Assembly (NCBI RefSeq): GCF_002288225.1
Contig: NZ_CP016777.1
Coordinates: 496,001-560,000 of the forward strand
Direction of reading: 5' to 3'
Source: Candidatus Planktophila dulcis
GTDB lineage: Bacteria > Actinomycetota > Actinomycetes > Nanopelagicales > Nanopelagicaceae
Length of the DNA stretch: 64,000 bases
Shown here: positions 45,353 through 55,521 of the stretch, piece after piece
Numbering within the stretch: the stretch's first letter is position 1
Layout: each line of letters begins with the position of its first letter
Notes under the pieces: model-generated
What the model saw: the letters and a program-made list of their open reading frames with translations, nothing else
The model's database searches: none
What the model was told of the DNA's origin: nothing
Translations under genes and position numbers: made by a program

Positions 45353-45381
45353 TTGGTTACGAGGGCAAAAACGCATAAGGT
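45353..45381 (+). promoter_or_regulatory. Promoter of the dksA-like gene
   Basis: TTGGTT (45353-45358), a 17-bp spacer and TAAGGT (45376-45381), then 7 nt and GTG 45389. It fits a leaderless transcript and decides the start codon. Confidence 0.6.
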
Positions 45382-45388
45382 GCGCGGC

Positions 45389-46195
45389 GTGCCAGGAAAA
45401 AAGGTAGTGAAGAAGGCGGCTAAGAAAGCCCCTGCCAAGAAGGCACCTGCAAAAAAGGTTGCAAAGAAGACTCCTGCGAAGAAAGTTGCAAAGAAAGCTG
45501 TAGCCAAGAAGGCAGCTAAGAAGGCGCCTGCAAAGAAGGTTGCCAAGAAAGCTCCTGCGAAGAAATCAATTCCCGTTAAGAAGGCGCCTGTATCTAAATC
45601 ACATGGCCGTCCCTTCCCATCCAAGATTGGTAAGACAACTCTTACCGTTGATGAAAAGTCTCAGACAGTCTCAGTAGCAACTGTTGTTGCGCCATCTGCA
45701 GCCCCGGTTGTTGAAGAGCGTCGTTTAGTAATGCCACCACCACCACGACCTGTGAAGAGTGGAAAGAAAGTTGCACCACTAAAGCCCATCAAGGCTGCGC
45801 CAACACCTGTGACAGCTGATGCCAATGAAGCGCCATGGACAGCTGCTGAACTTAAATCAGTCCGCACAGAAATCTCTTCAGATCTTGAACGTCTGCGCCA
45901 TGAACTTGCAGTTGTAGAACGCGAGATGGATGAGTTGATTGCTGATTCTGGTGAAGGTGCTGGAGATGACCAAGCAGATTCAGGAACGAAGACATTCGAA
46001 CGCGAACACGAGATGTCACTTGTTATTAATGCCCGTGACATGGTGCTGCAGACAGAGCGCGCTCTTGAGCGCATCGATGCCAAGACATATGGAAATTGTG
46101 AAGATTGTGGATCAGCAATTGGTAAGGCACGTCTTCAGGTATTTCCTCGCGCAACCTTGTGCATGATCTGCAAGCAGAAGGAAGAGCGGCGCTAA
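45389..46195 (+). CDS. DksA/TraR-type zinc finger protein with histone-H1-like N-terminus
   Basis: Protein of about 268 residues in two parts. The first 65-70 are tandem KKAPAKK and KKVAKK repeats like the tails of histone H1 or mycobacterial HupB, followed by a Pro/Ala linker. The C-terminal 115 residues are a coiled coil with an acidic tip (GDDQADSG) and a four-cysteine zinc finger (CEDCG, CMICK), the DksA/TraR fold that acts in the RNA polymerase secondary channel. GTG 45389 was chosen from the promoter; a longer frame from 45185 runs through the T-box region and is rejected. lspA follows 1 bp later. Confidence 0.85.
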   Translation: MPGKKVVKKAAKKAPAKKAPAKKVAKKTPAKKVAKKAVAKKAAKKAPAKKVAKKAPAKKSIPVKKAPVSKSHGRPFPSKIGKTTLTVDEKSQTVSVATVVAPSAAPVVEERRLVMPPPPRPVKSGKKVAPLKPIKAAPTPVTADANEAPWTAAELKSVRTEISSDLERLRHELAVVEREMDELIADSGEGAGDDQADSGTKTFEREHEMSLVINARDMVLQTERALERIDAKTYGNCEDCGSAIGKARLQVFPRATLCMICKQKEERR

Positions 46196-46196
46196 A

Positions 46197-46661
46197 GTGC
46201 GCCGATTGTTCGCAACTGCGTGGACTATCTGGCTCTTTGATTTTGCAACAAAGACGTGGGCCCTAGCTTCGCTCTCATCTGAACCTCGAAAGATACTTGG
46301 TTCTTTTCTTCAATTTACTCTGGTTCATAATCCTGGTGCAGCATTTAGCATTGCTACAGGATTCACTCTCGCTTTCTCACTTCTAGCTCTCGCAGTCGTA
46401 GTTGCCGTCATTTACTTCGCACCTAAGATCACATCAGGTGGATGGCAGCTCACTATTGGCCTTCTTCTTGGGGGAGTTCTTGGCAATCTCACCGATCGCA
46501 TCTTCCGTGAGCCATCATTTTTAAACGGTCATGTGATTGATTGGATTCAAATACCCTCTTGGCCCGTCTTTAACATTGCAGATAGCGCTATTTGTGTTGC
46601 TGCTTTCATCGCCTTTGTCTTATCGCTGAGAAATGTCCCACCCATTACACGGGTAGGGTAG
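46197..46661 (+). CDS. lspA: Lipoprotein signal peptidase
   Basis: Aspartic protease of the membrane that removes signal peptides from prolipoproteins after Lgt modification. The 154 residues have four hydrophobic spans and the two catalytic aspartates in GNLTDRIFR and FNIADSAI; FTLVHNPGAAFS is the conserved loop. GTG start 1 bp after the dksA-like stop. Its partner lgt is at 62218. Confidence 0.96.
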   Translation: MRRLFATAWTIWLFDFATKTWALASLSSEPRKILGSFLQFTLVHNPGAAFSIATGFTLAFSLLALAVVVAVIYFAPKITSGGWQLTIGLLLGGVLGNLTDRIFREPSFLNGHVIDWIQIPSWPVFNIADSAICVAAFIAFVLSLRNVPPITRVG

Positions 46662-46667
46662 CTACAT

Positions 46668-47606
46668 ATGACACGAGAACTCAGACAGTTAACTGTCCCT
46701 GAAGGCGTTGCAGGTGAGCGCATTGATAGCGCTTTGACGCGCGTTCTGGGTCTGTCTCGTACATCTATCGTCAAACTTCTCGAAGATGGTGATATCACTA
46801 CAGATAATCGCGCCATGCAGAAGTCAGATCGCGTTGCAGCAGGCCAACTCATTGAAGTATTGATGCCAGCTCCTGTGAATCAAGATCCGATTCCACTGAC
46901 TCCACTTGAGGGACTCACTGTTGTCTATAACGATGATGACATTGTGGTTATTGATAAGCCTGTGGGGTGCGCAGCGCACCCAAGTCCAGGATGGATGGGA
47001 CCCACCGTTGTTGGCGCTCTCATGGCAGCCGGTTACACAATCTCCACATCAGGACCTGCTGAGCGCGCTGGAGTAGTTCATCGCCTCGATGCAGGAACTT
47101 CTGGCTTGATGATCATTGCTAAGACGGAAAACTCATATTTGAAATTGAAAGAGATGTTTCGTGCACATGATGTGGAGAAGACTTATCACGCACTTGTTCA
47201 GGGACATATGGATCCTTCGACAGGAACGATTGATGCACCGATTGATCGCCATCCGAAGGAAGATCATCGCTTTGCAGTTGTGGCAACAGGCAAAGAGAGC
47301 ATTACTCATTATGAAGTCATCGAGTATTACCGCTCTGTCTCCCTTGTAAAGGTTGAACTAGAGACTGGGCGCACACATCAGATTCGCGTGCACTTCTCAG
47401 CACTCGGCCATCCGCTGGTGGGGGATACGACATATGGAGCAGATCCTGTACTTGGTAAGAAGATGAAGATGTCTCGACCTTGGCTTCATGCTCTTGAACT
47501 TCGTTTCAACCATCCCATTAATGGAAATCCTCTTGTGCTCACAGCGCCATACCCAGCCGACCTCCAGGCATCTCTGGCGTTGCTATCGGATGCAGTTCTG
47601 CCTTAG
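46668..47606 (+). CDS. rluD: 23S rRNA pseudouridine synthase RluD
   Basis: Makes pseudouridines in helix 69 of 23S rRNA. The 312 residues have an N-terminal S4 RNA-binding domain (ERIDSALTRVLGLSRTSIVKLLEDG), the catalytic aspartate in VVHRLDAGTSGLM near 139-151, and the GRTHQIRVH block near 232-240. It follows lspA by 6 bp in the usual lspA-rluD-dnaE1 order. TAGGGT 8 nt before the ATG is a looser match to the leaderless pattern. Confidence 0.95.
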   Translation: MTRELRQLTVPEGVAGERIDSALTRVLGLSRTSIVKLLEDGDITTDNRAMQKSDRVAAGQLIEVLMPAPVNQDPIPLTPLEGLTVVYNDDDIVVIDKPVGCAAHPSPGWMGPTVVGALMAAGYTISTSGPAERAGVVHRLDAGTSGLMIIAKTENSYLKLKEMFRAHDVEKTYHALVQGHMDPSTGTIDAPIDRHPKEDHRFAVVATGKESITHYEVIEYYRSVSLVKVELETGRTHQIRVHFSALGHPLVGDTTYGADPVLGKKMKMSRPWLHALELRFNHPINGNPLVLTAPYPADLQASLALLSDAVLP

Positions 47607-47625
47607 GCGCTAATGTTGCGCCACC

Positions 47626-50600
47626 ATGTCATCTGAAGATTTTTCAGCTTCACGGGCATCGACGCAAGACTCTTTTGTACATCTTCATGTGCATACCGAG
47701 TACTCGATGCTCGATGGTGCCGCGCGCGTTGGAGATCTGGTAAATGAAGTAGCTCGCCAAGAAATGCCGGCGATTGCGATGACAGATCACGGAAATGTTT
47801 TCGGAGCATTTGATTTCTATAAGCAGGCGACAAAAGCAGGCGTTAAACCCATCATCGGAATCGAAGCCTATGTAGCACCTGAATCACGTTTTGATAAGAA
47901 GCGTGTGCAGTGGGCTGATGGCGGAGAAGATGATGTCTCTGGTGGCGGTGCATATACCCACATGACGATTTTGGCTGAGAATAATGTCGGCCTTGCCAAT
48001 CTCTACAAATTATCTTCCCTTGCATCCCTTGAAGGTTATTACTACAAGCCACGTATGGATCGCGAGCTCATCTCGCGCCATGCTGATGGATTGATTGCAA
48101 CAACAGGATGTCCTGGCGGTGAGATTCAAACTCGCCTTCGCATGGGCAATTACAAAGAGGCCATGCGAGCAGCAAGTGATTACCGAGACATATTCGGTGC
48201 CGATAACTTCTTCCTAGAGCTGATGGATCACCAGATTGATATCGAAACTCGCGTTAAGGATGATCTCCTCAAGTTGGCTAAAGAACTCAAGCTTCCATTG
48301 CTTGCAACTAACGATCTTCACTACACGCGATATGAAGATGCTGCAGCTCACGCTGCCCTGCTCTGCGTGCAATCAGGTTCCACTTTGGCAGATCCCAAGC
48401 GCTTTAAATTCGATAATGATGAGTTCTATCTCAAGACCCCTGCGCAGATGCGCGAGCTCTTTAAAGATATCCCTGAATCATGCGATAACACGCTGCTGAT
48501 TGCTGAACGTTGTAACGTCACACTTCGCGAAAATGAGAACTTGCTTCCAGCATTTGGAGTTCCTGAAGGGGAGACCGAAGATTCTTGGCTACGTAAAGAA
48601 TCGGTGCGCGGACTCCTTGAGAAGATGGGCGATAGAGCAACTGAGGAATATCGCACGCGTTTGCAATATGAACTCGATGTCATGGTCAAGATGGGCTTTC
48701 CTGGTTACTTCCTTGTTGTGGCAGACCTTGTGGGACATGCAAAGAAGGTGGGAATTCGCGTTGGTCCAGGTCGAGGATCAGCAGCAGGATCTCTTGTTGC
48801 ATATTCATTAGGAATTACAGGACTTGATCCGATTGAGCATGGACTCTTGTTTGAGCGATTCCTTAATCCAGAACGTATTTCAATGCCTGATATCGACCTC
48901 GACTTCGATGAACGTCGCCGCTCAGAAATGATTCGTTATGCGACAGAGAAATATGGTGAGGACCGTGTTGCACAGATCATTACCTACGGAACGATTAAAT
49001 CTAAGCAATCTCTGAAAGATGCAACGCGCGTTCTTGGTTTTCCATACGCTATTGGTGAGAAGTTAACGAAAGCCCTTCCACCATCTGTCATGGGTAAAGA
49101 CATCACTTTGTCTGGAATCTTTGACTCTGGGGATACACGCCATGGTGAAGCAGGCGAATTCCGCCAACTCTACGAAACTGATCCTGACTCCAAGCGCGTT
49201 GTTGATTTAGCTAAGGGCCTTGAAGGCCTCAAGCGTCAATGGGGAGTGCATGCTGCTGGTGTCATTCTCTCTCGTGAGCCACTTCTTGATGTGATTCCCA
49301 TCCATCGCCGTGAAGCAGATGGCGCCATCATCACGCAATTTGATATGGGCGCATGTGAAGCAACAGGGTTGCTCAAGATGGACTTCCTAGGGCTTCGCAA
49401 CCTCTCTGTTCTCGATGATGCACTGCTTAATATCAAGGCGAATAAAGATATTGATGTAGTCCTTGAAGATTTGCCACTCAGTGATCAAAAGACATTCGAA
49501 CTTCTCTCTCGCGGTGACACACTCGGAGTCTTTCAGCTCGACGGTGGACCGATGCGCGCACTTCTGCGCAGCATGTCACCTGACTCTTTTGCAGATATCT
49601 CAGCTGTGATTGCTCTCTATCGCCCGGGACCTATGGGTGAGAATTCACATAATAACTATGCAGATCGTAAGAATGGTCGCAAACCCGTTGAGCCAATTCA
49701 CCCTGAGCTATCAGAGCCGCTACAAGAAATTCTTGGTAGTACATATGGACTCATTGTCTATCAAGAGCAGGTAATGGCTATTGCCCAGAAAGTTGCGGGC
49801 TTTACTCTCGGTCGCGCAGATTTACTTCGTAAGGCTATGGGTAAGAAGAATAAAGAGATTCTTGATAAGGAATACATCCCCTTTGAAGCTGGCATGAAAG
49901 AGAATGGCTTCTCAGTCAGCGCCATCAAACGTCTCTGGGAAGTTTTGATTCCCTTCTCTGATTACGCATTTAACCGCGCACACAGCGCCGGCTATGGCGT
50001 TGTCTCCTTCTGGACTGCATACCTGAAAGCAAATTACCCCACTGAATATATGGCTGCGCTATTAACAAGTGTGCGCGATGATAAAGATAAATCCGCGCTC
50101 TATCTCTCTGAGTGTCGCCGTATGGGAATCAAAGTCCTGCCACCTGATGTCAATGAATCTGATGCTGAATACACACCACGTGGAGTAGATATTCGCTTTG
50201 GCCTTGCTGCGATTCGTAATGTGGGCGAGGGTGTTGTTGCTTCAGTGAAAGCATCACGCGCCAGCAAAGGTGCCTTTACATCATTTGGTGATTTCCTTGC
50301 CAAAGTTGATGCCAACGTCTGCAATAAGAAGACTATTGAATCCCTGATTAAGGCCGGTGCATTTGATTCACTTGAGCATCCACGTAAGGGGCTGATGGCA
50401 ATACACCTGGAGGCAATTGATTCAGTGATTGAGACTAAGCGCGCTGAAGCAATTGGTCAGTTTGATCTCTTTGGTGGAGATTCAATTTCGCAAGTGGCAA
50501 GTCTTGATATTGAGATTCCGGCAACTGAATGGGATAAGTCAACACTTCTTACCTTTGAGCGCGAGATGTTAGGTCTCTATGTTTCAGATCATCCACTTCT

Positions 50601-51159
50601 TGGCGTGGAACATGTGTTGCGATCACATACAGATATGACTATTAGCCAACTTCTGGAAGATGGACCACAAGATGGCATGGTCACCATCGGTGGATTGATT
50701 ACAGGTATCCAGCGCAAAGTCTCACGGCAGGGCGCTTCATGGGCTGTTGTTAACGTTGAAGATCTTGAAGGAGCTATCGAAGTTCTCTTCTTCTCCAATA
50801 CCTATAACCAATATGCGCTCTCTCTTACTGAAGATCGCGTTGTTGTTGTTCGCGGACGCTTCTCTCGCACAGATGAACAAGTGCGATTTACTGCACTTGA
50901 AATGAAGATGCCAGATATCTCAGCAGCTCCGATGGGACCGCTTTTGATCTCACTTCCGGCTGCACAAGTAACTCCACCTATTGTCGATCGCATCAAGGAA
51001 ATCTTGCGTTCACATCCTGGAAAGCGTGAAGTGCATCTTCAAGTCATTGATCAGCAGAAGTCGACAACGATGAAAATTGATGCACTCGTCACATCTTCGC
51101 CAAGTTTGAGCGCAGATCTCAAGGCGATACTTGGCCCAGACTGTTTGGTTCGCATCTAA
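47626..51159 (+). CDS. dnaE1: DNA polymerase III alpha subunit, replicative
   Basis: Main replicative polymerase of 1177 residues. The N-terminal PHP domain has intact metal motifs (HLHVHTEYSMLDGA, MTDHGN), consistent with the PHP proofreading exonuclease of actinobacterial DnaE1. Catalytic aspartates are in MPDIDLDFDERRR near 423-435 and in TQFDMGACEATG; an OB domain with GGLITGIQRKVSR lies in the C-terminal part. TAATGT lies 9 nt before the ATG, leaving at most a 2-3 nt leader. It contrasts with dnaE2 at 20151, whose PHP site is degenerate. Confidence 0.97.
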   Translation: MSSEDFSASRASTQDSFVHLHVHTEYSMLDGAARVGDLVNEVARQEMPAIAMTDHGNVFGAFDFYKQATKAGVKPIIGIEAYVAPESRFDKKRVQWADGGEDDVSGGGAYTHMTILAENNVGLANLYKLSSLASLEGYYYKPRMDRELISRHADGLIATTGCPGGEIQTRLRMGNYKEAMRAASDYRDIFGADNFFLELMDHQIDIETRVKDDLLKLAKELKLPLLATNDLHYTRYEDAAAHAALLCVQSGSTLADPKRFKFDNDEFYLKTPAQMRELFKDIPESCDNTLLIAERCNVTLRENENLLPAFGVPEGETEDSWLRKESVRGLLEKMGDRATEEYRTRLQYELDVMVKMGFPGYFLVVADLVGHAKKVGIRVGPGRGSAAGSLVAYSLGITGLDPIEHGLLFERFLNPERISMPDIDLDFDERRRSEMIRYATEKYGEDRVAQIITYGTIKSKQSLKDATRVLGFPYAIGEKLTKALPPSVMGKDITLSGIFDSGDTRHGEAGEFRQLYETDPDSKRVVDLAKGLEGLKRQWGVHAAGVILSREPLLDVIPIHRREADGAIITQFDMGACEATGLLKMDFLGLRNLSVLDDALLNIKANKDIDVVLEDLPLSDQKTFELLSRGDTLGVFQLDGGPMRALLRSMSPDSFADISAVIALYRPGPMGENSHNNYADRKNGRKPVEPIHPELSEPLQEILGSTYGLIVYQEQVMAIAQKVAGFTLGRADLLRKAMGKKNKEILDKEYIPFEAGMKENGFSVSAIKRLWEVLIPFSDYAFNRAHSAGYGVVSFWTAYLKANYPTEYMAALLTSVRDDKDKSALYLSECRRMGIKVLPPDVNESDAEYTPRGVDIRFGLAAIRNVGEGVVASVKASRASKGAFTSFGDFLAKVDANVCNKKTIESLIKAGAFDSLEHPRKGLMAIHLEAIDSVIETKRAEAIGQFDLFGGDSISQVASLDIEIPATEWDKSTLLTFEREMLGLYVSDHPLLGVEHVLRSHTDMTISQLLEDGPQDGMVTIGGLITGIQRKVSRQGASWAVVNVEDLEGAIEVLFFSNTYNQYALSLTEDRVVVVRGRFSRTDEQVRFTALEMKMPDISAAPMGPLLISLPAAQVTPPIVDRIKEILRSHPGKREVHLQVIDQQKSTTMKIDALVTSSPSLSADLKAILGPDCLVRI

Positions 51160-51211
51160 CTCACCAGTATTGCTGGGAAAAATCAGGTCTCATCACATCG
51201 CCTGCGCAAAG

Positions 51212-51217
51212 TAGAAT
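51212..51217 (+). promoter_or_regulatory. -10 box of the his operon
   Basis: TAGAAT, then 6 nt, then GTG 51224 of hisD. Fits a leaderless mRNA. No leader peptide or T-box is present, so attenuation is unlikely. Confidence 0.6.
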
Positions 51218-51223
51218 CACCCT

Positions 51224-52531
51224 GTGATTCGAACCGTTGACCTCCGTGGAAAGACTCTTGATAAAGCTGGTTATCAAGGCGAGCTTCCACGCGCCAAACT
51301 TGATGTGGCGCAGGCGATGACTCTTATCGAACCGATTCTGCGACGTGTTCAAAACGGTGCTGAGGCAGATCTGATTGCACTTGCTCAAGAGTTTGATGGA
51401 GTTACACCACCATCAATTCGAGTTCCACAGTCAGCCCTTGATTCAGCACTTGCCCAGCTCGATCCTGCAATTCGCAAGGCACTTGAAGTATCCGCCGAGA
51501 GAATTCGCAGAGTTCACAACGATCAAGTGCGTACCGAGACTCGCACCACTGTTGTCGATGGTGGAGTTGTTACTGAGAAATGGATTCCTGTTGATCGCGT
51601 GGGGCTCTATGTCCCAGGTGGTCGCGCCGTCTATCCAAGTAGCGTGTTAATGAATGTCATTCCGGCTCAGATTGCGAAGGTGCAGAGCATCGCTGTTGCA
51701 TCTCCTCCACAGAAAGAATTCGGCGGACTTCCTCACCCAACAATTCTTGCAACGTGCGCTCTTCTTGGTATTACTGAGGTTTATGCAGTGGGGGGAGCGC
51801 AGGCGATTGCTCTCTTTGGTTATGGAATGAAGGGTGTTGCACAAAAGTGTGATCTTGTGACAGGTCCAGGCAATATCTATGTTGCAGCAGCCAAGCGAGC
51901 ACTTCGTGGCGTTATTGGAATTGATTCAGAGGCAGGTCCGACTGAGATTGCCATCCTTGCTGATGAGAGTGCACTAGCTGCCGATGTTGCAGCAGATCTT
52001 ATAAGCCAAGCAGAACACGATGTGATTGCAGCAGCTGTATTAGTTACTACATCGACTCAATTGGCTAAGGAAGTGGAAGCAGAACTTGAGAAGCGAGTTG
52101 CTGTAACTAAACACTCCGAGCGTATTCGTTCTGCTCTTACTGGAATTCAATCTGCTATCGCACTCGTTGATTCCATCGAACAAGGACTCGATGTTGTGAA
52201 CGCATATGCGGCAGAGCACTTAGAGATTCAGACTCGTAGCGCATCCCGCGATGCCCAGCAGGTCCGCAATGCTGGAGCAGTATTTATCGGACGCTTCTCA
52301 CCAGTTTCACTTGGTGATTACTCTGCCGGTTCCAACCACGTTCTCCCAACAGGCGGTTGTGCATGCCACAGCAGTGGTTTATCTGTTCAAACTTTCTTAC
52401 GCGGTCTTCACTTTATTGAGTATGACAAGAAGGCGTTCACCGACATTCTCGAGACTGTCGTGACTCTTGCAAACTCTGAAGATCTCCCCGCACACGGTGA
52501 AGCGATGACTGCGCGATTGGAAAATCTATGA
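51224..52531 (+). CDS. hisD: Histidinol dehydrogenase
   Basis: Zinc enzyme carrying out the last two oxidations of histidine synthesis, from L-histidinol to L-histidine with NAD. The 435 residues show the [14 protein letters not shown] block near 212-225, the DSEAGPTEI segment, SQAEHD with zinc ligands near 262-267, and [15 protein letters not shown] near 364-378. First gene of hisDCBHAFI; hisG and hisE are not in the window. The hisC start overlaps its stop by 4 bp. Confidence 0.97.
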   Translation: MIRTVDLRGKTLDKAGYQGELPRAKLDVAQAMTLIEPILRRVQNGAEADLIALAQEFDGVTPPSIRVPQSALDSALAQLDPAIRKALEVSAERIRRVHNDQVRTETRTTVVDGGVVTEKWIPVDRVGLYVPGGRAVYPSSVLMNVIPAQIAKVQSIAVASPPQKEFGGLPHPTILATCALLGITEVYAVGGAQAIALFGYGMKGVAQKCDLVTGPGNIYVAAAKRALRGVIGIDSEAGPTEIAILADESALAADVAADLISQAEHDVIAAAVLVTTSTQLAKEVEAELEKRVAVTKHSERIRSALTGIQSAIALVDSIEQGLDVVNAYAAEHLEIQTRSASRDAQQVRNAGAVFIGRFSPVSLGDYSAGSNHVLPTGGCACHSSGLSVQTFLRGLHFIEYDKKAFTDILETVVTLANSEDLPAHGEAMTARLENL

Positions 52532-53616
52532 ACCAATGGCCATCCTGGTTGCCATTGCGCCAGAATCTTCAAGAGCTCTCACCCTATGGAGCGCCTCAGC
52601 TTCCAGCAGAAGCTGTCATGAATACCAATGAGAATCCTTATCCACCATCTGCTGCGTTAGCCAAGGCAATTGCAGATCGCATCTCAGATGTTGCACTGAC
52701 CCTTAATCGTTACCCAGATCGCGATGCGGTTGTATTGCGCACCAAACTTGCTGACTTCATTAATGGGTTATCAAAAACTAGATTCACATCTAGCAATGTG
52801 TGGGCTGCCAATGGAAGCAATGAAATTATTCAATCTCTCTTTATGGCCTTTGGTGGGGGAGCAGCGCTGGGATTCACACCTTCTTATTCGATGCACCCAT
52901 TGATTGCAAAGGTCACTCAGGTGCAGTGGCTCAATGGCAATCGCCGTGAAGATTTCACACTTGATATTGACTCAGCGATTGAGCAGATTCAGCGCGATAA
53001 GCCAACACTGACATTTATTACAACGCCGAATAATCCAACGGGATCTGCTGTCACGATTGAAGAGATTGAGAAGATTGCGAAATCAACTTCAGGGCTTCTG
53101 ATTGTTGATGAGGCATATGCAGAGTTCTCCGATGAAATCTCTGCTGTTACTTTGATTGAGAAGTACCCACATGTTGTTGTCATTCGCACAATGAGTAAGG
53201 CCTTTGCCTTTGCTGGAGTGCGCCTTGGATATCTGATTGCAGATCCAGCAGTTATTGATGCAATGTTCTTAGTTCGCTTGCCGTATCACCTGAGCGCGCT
53301 GACTCAAGCAGCAGCTGAAGTTGCACTGGACTTTAAGGGCGAGCTTTTGGGGACAGTGGCTCAACTGCGTGTAGATCGTGATCGCGTTGCAGCCCAACTG
53401 AGCGAGATGGGTCTTACAGTCATTCCAAGTGCTTCTAACTTCCTGCTCTTCACAGGCTTTGATATGCCATCGGCCCAGCTCTGGCAGGCGATGCTCGATA
53501 GAGGTGTTCTCATCAGAGATGTGGGATTATTGGGCTACTTAAGAGTCACCATTGGCAATGAAGCCGAAAATACAAAGTTTATTTCAACGCTATCGGTATG
53601 CCTGGGAGAAAAATGA
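52528..53616 (+). CDS. hisC: Histidinol-phosphate aminotransferase
   Basis: PLP transaminase of 362 residues converting imidazole acetol phosphate to histidinol phosphate. The PLP lysine is in [14 protein letters not shown] near 216-229, the aspartate-tyrosine pair in IVDEAYAEF near 192-200, and the ring-stacking region ANGSNEIIQ near 94-102. It overlaps hisD and hisB by 4 bp each. Confidence 0.96.
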   Translation: MNQWPSWLPLRQNLQELSPYGAPQLPAEAVMNTNENPYPPSAALAKAIADRISDVALTLNRYPDRDAVVLRTKLADFINGLSKTRFTSSNVWAANGSNEIIQSLFMAFGGGAALGFTPSYSMHPLIAKVTQVQWLNGNRREDFTLDIDSAIEQIQRDKPTLTFITTPNNPTGSAVTIEEIEKIAKSTSGLLIVDEAYAEFSDEISAVTLIEKYPHVVVIRTMSKAFAFAGVRLGYLIADPAVIDAMFLVRLPYHLSALTQAAAEVALDFKGELLGTVAQLRVDRDRVAAQLSEMGLTVIPSASNFLLFTGFDMPSAQLWQAMLDRGVLIRDVGLLGYLRVTIGNEAENTKFISTLSVCLGEK

Positions 53617-54200
53617 GCAGAACATCACGAGTCGAACGCACTACTAAAGAGTCAAGCGTTCTTGTAGAACTCAACCTTGATGGAACCGGTGAGATCTCGG
53701 TCGACACAGGAGTTCCATTTTTCGATCACATGCTGAGCCAATTAGGAAAGCACTCTGGTTTTAATCTGACAGTCAAGACAACAGGTGATGTTGATGTTGA
53801 TTCACACCACACTGTGGAAGATACATCTCTGGCATTTGGCCAAGCACTCCGCGAAGCGCTAGGGGACAAAGCAGGCATTCGTCGTTTTGGTGATGCCATG
53901 GTTCCACTGGATGAGGTTCTTGTTCAGGCAGCTGTCGATCTTTCAGGCCGCCCATATCTTGTGCATCGTCAACCAGAGATTGTTGAACTTATTGGAACTT
54001 TTGATACAACTCTTGGAAAACACATTTGGGAATCAATCGTTGCTGAGGCGCGCATCGCACTGCATATTCGCGTTCTTGAAGGCCGCAATGCTCACCACGT
54101 ATTCGAAGCTCAATTCAAAGCAGTTGCTCGCGCACTTCGCGATGCTGTGGCACTTGATTCTCGTGTTGCAGGGATTCCTTCAACAAAGGGCTCTCTCTAA
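53613..54200 (+). CDS. hisB: Imidazoleglycerol-phosphate dehydratase
   Basis: Manganese enzyme dehydrating imidazole glycerol phosphate. The 195 residues are the dehydratase only, with no fused phosphatase, and carry the metal motifs [23 protein letters not shown] and [14 protein letters not shown] 53613 overlaps the hisC stop (ATGA) and has GGGAG a few nt upstream; the longer frame from 53598 was rejected. Confidence 0.97.
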   Translation: MSRTSRVERTTKESSVLVELNLDGTGEISVDTGVPFFDHMLSQLGKHSGFNLTVKTTGDVDVDSHHTVEDTSLAFGQALREALGDKAGIRRFGDAMVPLDEVLVQAAVDLSGRPYLVHRQPEIVELIGTFDTTLGKHIWESIVAEARIALHIRVLEGRNAHHVFEAQFKAVARALRDAVALDSRVAGIPSTKGSL

Positions 54201-54205
54201 CGTTC

Positions 54206-54799
54206 GTGATTGCAATTCTTGATTACGGATCTGGCAACCTTCGTTCAGCACAGCGTGCCTTTGAAACTTCTGGCAAAGAGGTAGTTCTTACATCTGACTA
54301 CGACATCGCACTCAACGCCGATGGATTAGTTGTTCCAGGTGTTGGAGCATTTGCAGCATGCATGCAAGGACTTGCTGGAGTTCGTGGTGATCAACTTGTT
54401 CTCGAAAGAATTGCTTTAAAGCGCCCCACTCTGGGCATCTGTGTGGGAATGCAGATTCTCTTTTCGCATGGCGTTGAGCATGGAAACCATGATGGAGTTG
54501 GAGTCTGGGATGCAACGGTAGAAAAACTTGAAGCACCGATCCTTCCTCATATGGGGTGGAATACAGTTTCTGTTGGAAGCGGGAGCTCGCTCTTTAAAGG
54601 CGTTGAAAATGAGTCCTTCTACTTTGTGCACTCATACGCTGTGAAGAAGAAGGTGGGTGCAGTTGCAACAATGGCTCACCATGGTGAAGATTTTCTTGCA
54701 GCAGTTGAAGATGGAGTTATTGCCGCAACGCAATTTCACCCAGAAAAATCAGGAGATGCGGGTCTGCATCTGATTAAGAATTGGGTGGATGGGCTATGA
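54206..54799 (+). CDS. hisH: Imidazole glycerol phosphate synthase, glutamine amidotransferase subunit
   Basis: Class I amidotransferase of 197 residues providing ammonia to HisF. The nucleophile is in LGICVGMQ near 77-84, and the His-Glu pair in QFHPEKSG near 177-184. GTG start 5 bp after hisB. It overlaps hisA by 4 bp. Confidence 0.96.
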   Translation: MIAILDYGSGNLRSAQRAFETSGKEVVLTSDYDIALNADGLVVPGVGAFAACMQGLAGVRGDQLVLERIALKRPTLGICVGMQILFSHGVEHGNHDGVGVWDATVEKLEAPILPHMGWNTVSVGSGSSLFKGVENESFYFVHSYAVKKKVGAVATMAHHGEDFLAAVEDGVIAATQFHPEKSGDAGLHLIKNWVDGL

Positions 54800-55521
54800 G
54801 TTATCTAGAGCTATTACCAGCTGTTGATGTCAAAGATGGACGCGCTGTCAGGCTTGTGCAGGGTGAACTCGATGCTGAGACCGCCTATGGCAATCCACTT
54901 GAAGTAGCCCTTGAATTTCAAGCAGCGGGAGCTGAGTGGTTACACCTTGTCGATCTTGATGCAGCATTTGGTCGTGGGGAAAATAGCGCACTCCTTGCTG
55001 AAGTAGTGGGCAGACTCGATATCAAGGTTGAGCTATCGGGTGGAATTCGTGACGATGAATCTTTGCGAAGGGCACTTGCAACAGGATGTGAGAGAGTCAA
55101 TCTTGGAACCGCAGCCCTTGAAGATCCAGAATGGACTGCAAAGGTCATTGCTGAATTTGGTAATCGCATTGCAGTGGGACTTGATGTGAGAGGCCATGTA
55201 CTTGCAGCTCGTGGTTGGACGAAGGAGGGTGGCGATCTCTTTGAAACCATAGAACGTCTTGAGCGCGATGGCTGTGCTCGCTATGTCGTTACCGATGTGA
55301 CAAAGGATGGAACGCTCAAGGGTCCCAACATTGAATTGCTTAAAGAAGTTTGTGCTGTCACACGCAAGCCTGTTGTTGCATCCGGCGGTATTTCATCGCT
55401 GGAAGATATTGCAGCACTTGTCGCATTGAATAACTCAGGCGTTGAAGGTGCAATCGTGGGTAAAGCACTTTATGCGGGCGCATTCACTTTGCAAGAGGCA
55501 CTGGAGCTCACACGACGATGA
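54796..55521 (+). CDS. priA: Phosphoribosyl isomerase, probably bifunctional PriA (HisA/TrpF)
   Basis: (Beta/alpha)8 isomerase of 241 residues acting on ProFAR in histidine synthesis. Catalytic aspartates are in [15 protein letters not shown] near 5-19 and [13 protein letters not shown] near 166-178. In most Actinobacteria this enzyme also performs the TrpF reaction, because trpF is missing; here a trp cluster lies just downstream and again no trpF is seen, which supports the dual role. ATG 54796 overlaps hisH by 4 bp; the frame from 54781 was not used. Confidence 0.9.
   Translation: MSYLELLPAVDVKDGRAVRLVQGELDAETAYGNPLEVALEFQAAGAEWLHLVDLDAAFGRGENSALLAEVVGRLDIKVELSGGIRDDESLRRALATGCERVNLGTAALEDPEWTAKVIAEFGNRIAVGLDVRGHVLAARGWTKEGGDLFETIERLERDGCARYVVTDVTKDGTLKGPNIELLKEVCAVTRKPVVASGGISSLEDIAALVALNNSGVEGAIVGKALYAGAFTLQEALELTRR

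Noticed and set aside
45185-45388. N-terminal extension of the dksA-like gene by 68 codons
   Set aside because: It would translate through the ileS T-box region on the other strand, and a good promoter ends directly before GTG 45389.
45400-45580. Tandem repeated DNA that could look like a repeat array or CRISPR
   Set aside because: The repeats keep the reading frame and encode KKAPAKK/KKVAKK units of the dksA-like N-terminus; there are no unique spacers.
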